A DNA stretch of 8,039 nucleotides from an uncultured Selenomonadales bacterium (GCA_946403735.1 CAMJAZ010000053.1:1-8039), one strand, 5' to 3'; shown: positions 1 to 6,703, counted from the first letter of the stretch. Translations and numbers: made by a program. The notes: generated by a model from the sequence alone, not told the origin.

Positions 1-1
1 T

Positions 2-959
2 GATAGTGTTCTTTGTATTTCTGACGGACGAAATGCTTGGGATGTACACGAAAAATTTATACAACATAAATTACCTAACAATAAATATATAAATATTTGC
101 CTTGATAATAATGGTACGTGTAATGGCTTTTTAAAAGAAAAAACCTTACAATATTATCGTAAACATGCAACAGAATTTGAGATGTTTGCCACAGGAATTT
201 GTTACATTGGAATGGGACTGGATATTCAACAATTTAAACTCAAGCTTTTTAATTTCGGACGTTCTGGAAATGATCTGTACTATGATTATCAAACTGCCAA
301 GTTCGTCTTCACTCACACGGGGGGGGGTGGAAAGTTCCCCTCTTAAATATGCGTTAATTGGACTTGCTCCATATTCATTTCATTGGGATGTTTCAAAAGC
401 AATGGCAGGATTCCCACTTTTTCAAAATTATAAGGCATTTAAAGATTTGCATAACTTTTGGTTGCCTTTGGATAAATTTGAAAATCTTTTTAATAAAGGA
501 TATTTAAATTTTCAATTACCGACAGATCATTTGGATTTGAATAATGTTTATTTTGAGAAAAGTACAAGTATAATGAGTTGGAAAAATCAATTTGTTGCTA
601 GAGATAGAATAGACACGTGGAGTAATCGTGCGTACCCAGAAACTGTCAAAGAATACACTAAAATTTTAGATGACTACTTGACACTTTGCGAAAAAAATAA
701 TGCACGTCCGATAATTTTTTTGCCGACAATGACACAAGGTTATATTAAGTATTTCAACAAACAAAAGTTAAATGAATTTTATTATCTCGTCAACGAAGCT
801 CAAAGAAAGCATCCTACCGCAGTTTTCTTTGACGGCTGGAAGTTGAATTTTCCTGACAAATATTTTCGTGACACAGATCATATGAACGTATACGGCGCGG
901 CAAAATTCAGCGAAATTCTTAACGGCGTGATTGAACAGTTGGAAAGTGAGCAAAAATAA
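2..959 (+). CDS. SGNH-hydrolase-like envelope protein, 5'-partial, interrupted by a frame change at a G9 tract (phase-OFF)
   Basis: Read in the frame starting at base 2, the sequence is open from the left edge to a stop at 344-346. After the G tract at 319-327 the same protein continues one frame over and ends at 959. With eight Gs the join reads ...FVFTHTGGVESSPLKYALIG, a continuous sensible protein. The C-terminal DTDHMNVYG (about 870-896) matches the Asp-x-x-His block of SGNH/GDSL hydrolases. FNFGRSGNDLYYDY resembles the glycine-containing second block, as in DltD-like proteins that modify cell-surface polymers. PIIFLP looks like a core strand. The start lies outside the window. An ATG at 165 opens the downstream frame, but it has no Shine-Dalgarno and its first ~50 codons are the shadow of the true upstream frame. 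The region is visibly more AT-rich than the genes to its right. The family call is moderately sure, the substrate is unknown, and a sequencing error in the tract is possible. Confidence 0.72.
319..327 (+). repeat. G9 homopolymer tract inside the SGNH-like gene (candidate phase-variation switch)
   Basis: There are nine consecutive Gs, followed by T and two more Gs. They sit between two strand-like segments of the encoded protein (AKFVF and KYALIGL). With nine Gs, translation from upstream stops at 344-346. Eight or eleven Gs restore the frame to the stop at 959. Runs of this type change length by polymerase slippage and are the classic switch of phase-variable surface genes. The state in this sequence is OFF. 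Confidence 0.8.
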
Positions 960-966
960 AAATTTT

Positions 967-972
967 AGGAGG
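967..972 (+). promoter_or_regulatory. Ribosome binding site upstream of the 987 TTG start
   Basis: A perfect AGGAGG lies 8 bases after the stop of the SGNH-like gene. The gap to the TTG at 987 is 14 bases, longer than usual. No other start codon lies between it and the in-frame stop at 978-980, so TTG 987 is the only sensible start near this site. Confidence 0.6.
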
Positions 973-986
973 CGTAGTAAAAAACT

Positions 987-2156
987 TTGGAAAAAATATT
1001 GCGTGAAGTTATACAGAACGATAAATCGCTACTTGGTCGACGCGAAGATTTAATCGCCGCGCTTGAAAAAAAAGTTCCCGCCAATATGCGCAGGGATTTT
1101 GAATTGATTAAACGCGCCATTGAATTGAACGTCGGCGAAATTTTTTTAGTCCATAGCAATGATGAAGACGCTTTCAGAAACGAAGTTGAAAAAATTTTAG
1201 AACCGTCAGGGATTGGCAAAACCCGCGTCGATTTTATCATACAAACTTTTATTAACGCGACAAACTTTGAAGAAACTTCAACTCCGCCAGCTGAAATTTC
1301 AACCGTCGACGAATCACAAACTTTTGACGTACCGCCTTCAACTTCGCCGCCTTCGCATAGTCCACAAGTACAAACATTGCCGCCGCCTGTTCAACCTCAA
1401 CAAAATGTACCGCCGCAACCTCCACAAACTTCATCGCCTTCAACGACGCAAACTTCATTCATTGGCAGTAAAAATTTTTTAATAGGAATAATCGTCGTAC
1501 TAGTTTTGACGGTAGGATTTTTAATTGGCAGACAATCCGGCACACCAGAAAATGCGCCAGCGCCTGCCGTAGCTACTACTGAACCTGAAAAAGTTGTTCC
1601 GCAAACTGAATCGCCACAAAGTCAGCCTGTACAAACTCAAACTTCTACTCCGCCACAAAATAAACCGTCTTCATCTCAACAAAATTCACAGCCTACGCCG
1701 CCGCAATCTTCACAACCTGCGCCGTCATTAAGTACAGCCGCTGAAAAAAATTTTCGTGACGGCAAAACTGATTTAAGTTTAAACGGTATGGATTTAGATA
1801 TGCCACTTGCCGCCGCTGAAAAAATTTTCGGCAAACCTAAAGAAATTAAAGACCTTCAAACAAATATTCGCTACGTCTACACCGACGATTTTTATTTTGC
1901 TGTCGTCAAAGGTAAAGTCGACGCATTCGTCAGCAGTGACCCACGATTTAAAACACTGCGCGGCATTCACGCTGGCTCAACCTACGATGAAGTTGTCAAG
2001 GCTTACGGCACAAATTCTCAAAATACAGCGCTTGAAGGTATGACATTGTACGAATATCCTTTCAAATCGCTTGAAGGTAAAAACGGTCTTTTACGTTTCG
2101 CCGTCGATACCCGTACAAATCACGTTGACTACATAAGCATGAGGATAGCTGATTAA
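987..2156 (+). CDS. Single-pass membrane protein with Pro/Gln-rich linkers and an extracytoplasmic two-repeat domain
   Basis: This is a 389-residue protein with a TTG start. Residues 1-92 form a helical domain (charged, with FIIQTFINA at its end) that resembles short alpha-helical modules found at the N-terminus of many Firmicutes proteins. Residues 97-160 are a Pro/Gln/Ser/Thr linker. Residues 164-181 (FLIGIIVVLVLTVGFLIG) are one transmembrane helix. A second disordered linker follows (184-255). Residues 262-389 hold two similar halves. The first has PLAAAEKIFGKP and YFAVVKGKVDAFVSSD; the second has IHAGSTYDEVVKAYG and a tyrosine-rich strand. This pattern is seen in SmpA/OmlA-like and CAP-associated N-terminal domains. 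With no signal peptide and the helix in the middle, the N-terminus should be cytoplasmic and the C-terminal domain outside the membrane. It follows the SGNH-like gene by 27 bases and may share its transcript. The function is not known; an envelope-associated role is inferred. Confidence 0.85.
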   Translation: MEKILREVIQNDKSLLGRREDLIAALEKKVPANMRRDFELIKRAIELNVGEIFLVHSNDEDAFRNEVEKILEPSGIGKTRVDFIIQTFINATNFEETSTPPAEISTVDESQTFDVPPSTSPPSHSPQVQTLPPPVQPQQNVPPQPPQTSSPSTTQTSFIGSKNFLIGIIVVLVLTVGFLIGRQSGTPENAPAPAVATTEPEKVVPQTESPQSQPVQTQTSTPPQNKPSSSQQNSQPTPPQSSQPAPSLSTAAEKNFRDGKTDLSLNGMDLDMPLAAAEKIFGKPKEIKDLQTNIRYVYTDDFYFAVVKGKVDAFVSSDPRFKTLRGIHAGSTYDEVVKAYGTNSQNTALEGMTLYEYPFKSLEGKNGLLRFAVDTRTNHVDYISMRIAD

Positions 2157-2195
2157 ATTTTGTCCGTGCAAATTTTAAGCAAAATTTTTTAAAGT

Positions 2196-2200
2196 GAGGT
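2196..2200 (+). promoter_or_regulatory. Ribosome binding site of the UbiD gene
   Basis: GAGGT lies six bases before the TTG at 2207, which supports this non-ATG start. No ATG lies near the beginning of the frame; the first is far inside, within the conserved N-terminal region. Confidence 0.65.
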
Positions 2201-2206
2201 AGAAAA

Positions 2207-3664
2207 TTGGCATTTAAAGATTTACGTGAATTTCTTGCGGAACTTGAAAAAAGAAATTTGCTTAAACGAATAAAAGTTCCAGTCGACGCAGAATTGGAAA
2301 TTACTGAAATTACAGACCGCGTTTCAAAATTTCGTGACAGTCGAAACGTCGCCTTACTCTTTGAAAATGTGCGCGGCTATGATATTCCCGTCGTGACAAA
2401 TATGTTTGGTAGCTACGAACGAATGGCGCTTGCACTCGGAGTTAATAAACTTGATGATGCGGCTAATGACATACGCGAACTTTTGAAACTTCCTTACATT
2501 TCGCTGAAAAATCGAATGAGTATCGTTTCAATAATTTCGACTGGTAGTAAGGTTATAAACTTTCCTAAGTATGTAAAAAATGCTCCGTGTCAAGAAGTTG
2601 TTGTAGAAAATCCTAACCTTGATAAAATTCCAATTCTCAAGTGCTGGCCTCAAGACGGCGGCGCATTCGTAACGTTACCTTTAGTCTTTACAAAAAATCC
2701 ACGTACAGGTAAACGCAACGTCGGTATGTACCGTCTGCAAAAATTTGATTCGACTACAACTGGTATGCATTGGCACATTCATAAAAATGGCGCTGAAAAT
2801 TTCCGTGACGCGCAGGCTGACGGACAAAATAAAATTGAAGTTGCCGTAGCTATCGGTACAGATCCCGCCGTAACTTACGCCGCAACTGCACCACTTCCCC
2901 GCGATGTTGACGAAATGGTCTTCGCAGGATTTTTGCGTCACAAATCTGTTGAACTGACGAAGTGCAAAACTGTTAACTTGGAAGTCCCAGCGACGGCAGA
3001 ATTTATTTTAGAAGGCTACGTTTTAACTGACGAACTTAGACGCGAAGGACCTTTTGGCGACCACACTGGTTATTATTCGCTGGCTGATGATTATCCTGTC
3101 TTTCACGTGACTTGTATAACGCACAGAAAAAATCCGATTTACGCGGCAACAATCGTCGGTAAGCCGCCAATGGAAGATTGTTATATGGCGAAAGCGACGG
3201 AAAGAATTTTTCTGCCGCTCCTTCAACAAATTATTCCTGAAATTGTCGATATAAATATGCCGCTTGAAGGCGTCTTTCACGATTGCATAATCGTTTCCAT
3301 AAAAAAAAGTTACCCCATGCAAGCGCGAAAAGTTATGCACGCTTTATGGGGCATGGGGCAGATGATGAATGTTAAAATGATTGTCGTTGTTGACGCTCAC
3401 GTAAATGTACAGGATTTAAGCGAAGTTGCATGGCGCGTTTTCAACAACATTGACGCCGACCACGATTTAGAAATTGTTCACGGTCCACTTGACGTACTCG
3501 ACCATTCGTCACCTATGGCGAAGTGGGGCGCTAAGTTGGGCATTGACGCTACTAAAACTTGGAAGGAAGAGGGACACCTTCGCGATTGGCCCGACGAAAT
3601 TTCTATGACGCCTGAAGTTGTCGACCGTATCAATTTTATTTGGAAGTCATTGGGAATTGATTAA
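2207..3664 (+). CDS. UbiD family prenylated-FMN-dependent (de)carboxylase
   Basis: This is a complete 485-residue protein, the usual length for UbiD. It starts at TTG 2207. UbiD enzymes reversibly decarboxylate aromatic or alpha,beta-unsaturated acids using prenylated FMN supplied by UbiX. Visible family hallmarks include the N-terminal FKDLREFL, and NVGMYRLQKFD (171-181) with the cofactor-binding Asn and the conserved Arg176. TTGMHWHIHK follows at 184-193. The active-site stretch ELRREGPFGDHTGYY (276-290) carries the acidic residues of the E-R-E type site. The C-terminal GIDATKTW (445-452) is also typical. Substrate cannot be told from sequence: close relatives act in menaquinone or ubiquinone biosynthesis or on aromatic acids. 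No ubiX is visible in the window. It sits 50 bases after the membrane-protein gene, with no convincing terminator between them. Its 3' end overlaps the convergent DUF1919 gene by four bases. Confidence 0.95.
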   Translation: MAFKDLREFLAELEKRNLLKRIKVPVDAELEITEITDRVSKFRDSRNVALLFENVRGYDIPVVTNMFGSYERMALALGVNKLDDAANDIRELLKLPYISLKNRMSIVSIISTGSKVINFPKYVKNAPCQEVVVENPNLDKIPILKCWPQDGGAFVTLPLVFTKNPRTGKRNVGMYRLQKFDSTTTGMHWHIHKNGAENFRDAQADGQNKIEVAVAIGTDPAVTYAATAPLPRDVDEMVFAGFLRHKSVELTKCKTVNLEVPATAEFILEGYVLTDELRREGPFGDHTGYYSLADDYPVFHVTCITHRKNPIYAATIVGKPPMEDCYMAKATERIFLPLLQQIIPEIVDINMPLEGVFHDCIIVSIKKSYPMQARKVMHALWGMGQMMNVKMIVVVDAHVNVQDLSEVAWRVFNNIDADHDLEIVHGPLDVLDHSSPMAKWGAKLGIDATKTWKEEGHLRDWPDEISMTPEVVDRINFIWKSLGID

Positions 3665-4581
3665 TCCATATCAATCAGCGGCGTTTTCTTACCATACAAC
3701 AGCATATCGAACACGTCGTATAGAAAAATTTGTCCTTGCGCAAATTTGCCCCAAACTTCCCAATCATCTACAGTTCTGTTGAAAAATTTATCAACAACAT
3801 TTTTATTAATATAAAATGCTGATTCCAATTCGGATTTAAATCTAACAAAGCAAACTTTTTTCCCGTAAGGAAGAGCGTTAAACTTTTCTAATAGTTCTTC
3901 ATTTTCAATTTCCATTATTACCATGATATTGTACCAATTAATTCTTTGTTTGCGTTCATTCCATTTATTTAACGCTTCGTCAGCATTGGGATAGTGCATC
4001 ATGTACAATAAAACGTTTCCCAATGAAAAAACGGGGTAGCCGTTAGGAGCTTCATTAGAAGTACCATATAATTTTTCAAATTTGGGTGTTTCTTCAATGT
4101 AGATACGTGGATATTTTAGAAATTTTATAAAATCGTCGCCACCTAAAAATAAATTGACAAATGGCGACCTAAAAGGTAAGCCCAATGTGTTGCTGATTAA
4201 ACCGCCAAAACAATTTCTTGAAAAAATAGAAAGTTGGGAGCGTTGAAGTTGGCGATACTTTTCAAGCGTAAAGCCAGGTATGCAGACAATCCAGTCGCCT
4301 AAAAGTTTATCAGCGTCAAGTTTAATTGATTTGGCAAATTTTGTGACTTCCGCCATACCGATATTTTTTGCGCCAGCAACAAGTAAAACGTCGTACCCCC
4401 CCCCGTTCATGGAAATTTCATTTAACGGGATAAAAGGTAAATTGTTGACGGAAATTTTTTGACCTGCCGTAACGCCGATAATGTCAACGCCGCTAAATTG
4501 CCGCGTTAAAATGTTTACGGCATTTCCGATAAAACGTCCGTCAGTCGATACAAACCAAATTATTATTCGTGGGTTCTCCAT
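3661..4581 (-). CDS. DUF1919 family protein (exopolysaccharide/glycan-associated), phase-variable candidate, frame intact (ON)
   Basis: This is a 306-residue protein starting at ATG 4581, with GGAGG six or seven bases upstream. Residues 1-112 look like a Rossmann-type domain: RIIIWFVSTDG at the start, then YDVLLVAGAKNIG and a closing WIVCIPGFTLEKY. Residues 114-300 match DUF1919, with the characteristic LSIFSRNCFGGLISNTLGLP (118-137), then SPFVNLFLGGDDFIKFL and KWNERKQRINWYN (206-218). DUF1919 proteins are found in exopolysaccharide and capsule loci; their biochemical activity is not established. Residues 60-62 are Gly-Gly-Gly encoded by nine Gs (4396-4404). One G fewer or more would bring an early stop within about 40 codons, leaving a protein of roughly 85-100 residues. 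It is the third gene after oppF and the primase-like gene, 24 bases from the latter, and has no visible terminator at its end. Confidence 0.88.
   Translation of the reverse strand: MENPRIIIWFVSTDGRFIGNAVNILTRQFSGVDIIGVTAGQKISVNNLPFIPLNEISMNGGGYDVLLVAGAKNIGMAEVTKFAKSIKLDADKLLGDWIVCIPGFTLEKYRQLQRSQLSIFSRNCFGGLISNTLGLPFRSPFVNLFLGGDDFIKFLKYPRIYIEETPKFEKLYGTSNEAPNGYPVFSLGNVLLYMMHYPNADEALNKWNERKQRINWYNIMVIMEIENEELLEKFNALPYGKKVCFVRFKSELESAFYINKNVVDKFFNRTVDDWEVWGKFAQGQIFLYDVFDMLLYGKKTPLIDMD
4396..4404 (-). repeat. G9 tract (C9 on plus strand) inside the DUF1919 gene (candidate phase-variation switch)
   Basis: Nine Cs on plus are nine Gs in the coding strand, read as codons 60-62 (Gly-Gly-Gly). They lie in the loop just before the hydrophobic strand YDVLLVAG. 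Loss of one G gives GGGTTFYLLLAQ and soon a stop. Gain of one gives GGGVRRFTCCWR and also a stop. The present state is ON. Confidence 0.8.
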
Positions 4582-4587
4582 AAAAAA

Positions 4588-4593
4588 TCCTCC
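4588..4593 (-). promoter_or_regulatory. Ribosome binding site of the DUF1919 gene
   Basis: GGAGGA on the minus strand lies six bases upstream of ATG 4581, in the 24-base gap after the primase-like gene. It fixes the start and supports independent translation within a shared transcript. Confidence 0.7.
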
Positions 4594-4605
4594 GCTTAAA
4601 AATGT

Positions 4606-5655
4606 TTATCTAAAATATCTTAAAAAATTTTCCCGCGCAGTATCAAAATTTTTTTGTACGGCGTCAGAAAATTTTTCACGATTATCAACAAGCGCGTCGT
4701 TAGCGTCTTTAAATGCGCCGTAAATATCGCGGGCAATGAAATTGTAAAAGCCAAGATTATCAAAAATTTGTTTTAAAGTTCGCGTCGTCGACCTGCCGCC
4801 TTTGTCATTATCAAGCGCCAAAATTATTATCGCTGGAAAATTATTTCTGCCAAAAAAAATATCAATCAGTTTTTTATAATTTGAAATACTTCCCAATGCG
4901 ACGGCGTTAAATCCAATTTCATAAAAACTCATAGCGTCGAATTCGCCTTCAACTATAAAAACTATTTCCGAACTCAAAGCGTCAACGTTAAATAAATTTG
5001 ACGAACCAACTTTTTGTTTGGAATATTTTTTTTGCTTTTCGCTCAAATTTTGTCTAACGTCACGCGCCAAATATCCATAATTGTTAATCGGAATTATTAA
5101 ACGTGAACTTTCTGGCGCATTTTGAATTTTGGGATGACGCCAATTTTCCACAAAGCCTAAGCAAAATTTATGCGCCGTCTCCCATGAAAGTCCGCGCTTT
5201 AAATGATAATCCGTCAACTTTAAATTTTTTTCCGCGTCCAAAATAAATTGCTCATAATCAATTTTTGGCTCTTCAATGATATGTGGCGAAAAAATTTGCG
5301 GCAAAGTTGCATTTTGCGAATCTGCGCGGAGATTAAATTTTCCTGCAGTCAAAAGTTTTTTATCGACGTACTTTTTATCGTAATCATTACCAATATTTAA
5401 AATTACGGCAAGTACACGCGCCGCGTCTTTGTACGAGCAATTATTTTCGCGTGCCTTCAAAGAAATTATATCGCCGCTAAAGCCGCATTTAAAACAGTGA
5501 ACGCGATAGCTATCTTTAATAAAAGTCACGCCGTCGCCGCTATCGCCTGTGCCATTGCCGCAAAGTGGACAGATAAAGCCGCGTCCTTGATTGTCAGGCG
5601 GATAAAGTTCAAAAATTCTCCGCGCAGTTTCTTCACGAATTTGTTGAAAATCCAT
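4606..5655 (-). CDS. Zinc-ribbon/TOPRIM DnaG-like primase protein (phage or mobile-element type)
   Basis: This is a 349-residue protein. I choose ATG 5655 because AAGGTGG sits five bases upstream; a longer frame beginning with TTG at 5670 would bury that site. Residues 29-32 (CPLC) and 54-57 (CFKC) form a Cys4 zinc ribbon equivalent to the CHC2 finger of DnaG, followed by GFSGDIISL. Residues 185-260 begin the catalytic core with SRLIIPI. TOPRIM motifs follow: IVEGEFDA (234-241, catalytic Glu236), LDNDKGG (281-287, metal-binding Asp282 and Asp284) and DANDAL (317-322). This is the arrangement of small primases in phages and integrative elements. DnaG itself is near 600 residues and has a helicase-binding C-terminus, which is absent here. 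It starts 21 bases after oppF and precedes DUF1919, with no helicase, integrase or replication gene nearby. The primase-like fold is sure; whether it primes DNA synthesis here is not. Confidence 0.85.
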   Translation of the reverse strand: MDFQQIREETARRIFELYPPDNQGRGFICPLCGNGTGDSGDGVTFIKDSYRVHCFKCGFSGDIISLKARENNCSYKDAARVLAVILNIGNDYDKKYVDKKLLTAGKFNLRADSQNATLPQIFSPHIIEEPKIDYEQFILDAEKNLKLTDYHLKRGLSWETAHKFCLGFVENWRHPKIQNAPESSRLIIPINNYGYLARDVRQNLSEKQKKYSKQKVGSSNLFNVDALSSEIVFIVEGEFDAMSFYEIGFNAVALGSISNYKKLIDIFFGRNNFPAIIILALDNDKGGRSTTRTLKQIFDNLGFYNFIARDIYGAFKDANDALVDNREKFSDAVQKNFDTARENFLRYFR

Positions 5656-5660
5656 TGCGC

Positions 5661-5667
5661 CCACCTT
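5661..5667 (-). promoter_or_regulatory. Ribosome binding site that decides the primase start
   Basis: AAGGTGG on the minus strand lies five bases before ATG 5655. It overlaps the first codons of a longer TTG-initiated reading (5670), so the ATG is preferred. Confidence 0.65.
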
Positions 5668-5676
5668 CAAAAAAAT

Positions 5677-6582
5677 TTACGTCCAAATTTGAAATTCTTC
5701 GTCAGTCGCTAAGACAAAATGACTGCCGCCGATATTTCGCATTTTGCCTTCCGCATAATTACTTTTCTTGTCGTAGGTCAAAATGTTTCTTTTTTTTTCA
5801 ATTCGCGGATTGGGAATTGGAACTGCCGACAATAAACTTTTCGTGTACGGATGAATTGGATTTGTAAAAATTTCTTGCGTCGTACCAGTTTCAACGAGAT
5901 AACCTAAATGCAAAACGCCAATTCTATCAGAAATATACTTAACCATACTTAAATCATGCGCAATGAATAAGTACGCGCAATTTGTAGCGTCTTGAATATC
6001 TTTCATAAGATTGACAACTTGAGCTTGAATCGACACATCAAGCGCGGAAATACATTCGTCCGCAATAATCAATTTTGGTTGCATAACGAGTGCACGAGCA
6101 ATTCCAACGCGTTGACGTTGTCCGCCAGAAAATTGATTCGGATAACGTTCAGCGTGCGCGGGCGAAAGTCCAACTTTCTTTAAAATTTCAGCGATAATTT
6201 TATTTTTTTCAGCAGAATTTTTATAAAGTTTGTGAATATCGAGTCCTTCGCCGATAATGTCACCAACTTTTTTTCGCGGATTTAAACTTGACATCGGGTC
6301 TTGAAAAATCATTTGCATATTTTTTCGCAAAAATTTATTAGTTTCGTCGTCAAGTTTGCCAGAAATATTTTTTCCGTCAAAAATAATTTTTCCGTCCGTT
6401 GGATTGTAAAGCCGAATAATACTGCGACCGATTGTAGTTTTTCCGCTACCAGATTCTCCGACAAGTCCATAAGTTTCGCCAGGAAAAATTTCAAATGAAA
6501 CGCCATTGACAGCCTTAACGGTAAAATTTCGCGAAATTTTAAAATGTTGATGAAGATTTTCAATTTTAAGCAACGGAGTCAA
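5677..6582 (-). CDS. oppF: Oligopeptide/dipeptide ABC transporter ATP-binding protein, OppF type
   Basis: This is a 301-residue cytoplasmic ATPase that would power peptide (or nickel/oligosaccharide) uptake together with an OppD-type partner and two permeases. Motifs in order: Walker A GESGSGKT (42-49), Q-loop FQDPMSSLNPR (93-103), signature FSGGQRQRVGIARAL (151-165), Walker B LIIADE (171-176), D-loop SALD (179-182) and H-loop His209. The C-terminal oligo_HPY extension follows (NPIHPYTKSLLSAVP, 241-255). It ends with HFVLATDEEFQIW, the OppF-style tail of Firmicutes, not the cysteine-rich tail of OppD. Position 177 is Cys where most relatives have Pro (DEP). The start is TTG 6582, with AGGTG seven bases upstream. 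No permease, OppD or binding-protein gene is visible here. It is separated from the ACT gene by a terminator and leads the next transcription unit. Substrate unknown. Confidence 0.93.
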   Translation of the reverse strand: MTPLLKIENLHQHFKISRNFTVKAVNGVSFEIFPGETYGLVGESGSGKTTIGRSIIRLYNPTDGKIIFDGKNISGKLDDETNKFLRKNMQMIFQDPMSSLNPRKKVGDIIGEGLDIHKLYKNSAEKNKIIAEILKKVGLSPAHAERYPNQFSGGQRQRVGIARALVMQPKLIIADECISALDVSIQAQVVNLMKDIQDATNCAYLFIAHDLSMVKYISDRIGVLHLGYLVETGTTQEIFTNPIHPYTKSLLSAVPIPNPRIEKKRNILTYDKKSNYAEGKMRNIGGSHFVLATDEEFQIWT

Positions 6583-6589
6583 ATTTTTT

Positions 6590-6594
6590 CACCT
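6590..6594 (-). promoter_or_regulatory. Ribosome binding site of oppF
   Basis: AGGTG on the minus strand, seven bases before the TTG at 6582. It supports the non-ATG start, which also gives the expected N-terminus LLKIENLHQHF. Confidence 0.6.
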
Positions 6595-6613
6595 AACTTT
6601 ATGAAATTTAATT

Positions 6614-6642
6614 TTTAAATTTTTTATACGCCGAAACGTCAA
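6614..6642 (-). promoter_or_regulatory. Possible sigma70-type promoter of the oppF-primase-DUF1919 unit
   Basis: On the minus strand TTGACG (plus 6637-6642) is followed after 17 bases by TTTAAA (plus 6614-6619), about 20 bases before the ribosome binding site. The -35 is five of six and the -10 only four of six in a very AT-rich stretch. A TATAAA lies between them at the wrong spacing. Position after the upstream terminator makes a promoter here likely; the exact boxes are uncertain. Confidence 0.35.
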
Positions 6643-6686
6643 TATTTTTTTAGACAATTTTGTAATTTCACCGTCTTAAAAAATTA

Positions 6687-6703
6687 CCCTCCACTTAGGA
6701 GGG
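6687..6703 (-). terminator. Intrinsic terminator after the PaaK-ACT operon
   Basis: The arms CCCTCC and GGAGGG form a perfect six-base GC-rich stem with a five-base loop. On the minus strand it is followed by TAATTTTTT, and on plus by ATTTTTATTTT, so it is symmetrical and could act in both directions. On the minus strand it stops transcripts from the ACT gene (stop at 6778) before oppF. Confidence 0.8.

Noticed and set aside
165..317. The ATG at 165 as the true start of the SGNH-like gene
   Set aside because: There is no Shine-Dalgarno before it. The other frame over this stretch gives family-like sequence from the window edge, so this part is a shadow exposed by the frame change at the G tract.
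1320..1740. Short repeated CCGCCACAA-like words as a tandem repeat or CRISPR-like array
   Set aside because: They are irregular and follow the Pro/Gln/Ser-rich linker codons of the membrane protein; there is no fixed unit or spacing.
2170..2190. Hairpin before ubiD as a terminator
   Set aside because: The seven-base inverted repeat consists only of A and T with three extra Ts after it, which is common by chance in such AT-rich DNA and too weak to call.
5655..5670. TTG 5670 as the start of the primase-like gene
   Set aside because: It would overlap the AAGGTGG site that is well placed for ATG 5655.
5790..5798. A9 run in the oppF coding strand, and A8 runs at 3301-3308 (ubiD) and 4852-4859 (plus strand, primase gene), as further phase switches
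   Set aside because: All three genes are in frame, and runs of A or T this long are expected in low-GC coding sequence rich in Lys and Phe. Only the G tracts stand out against background.
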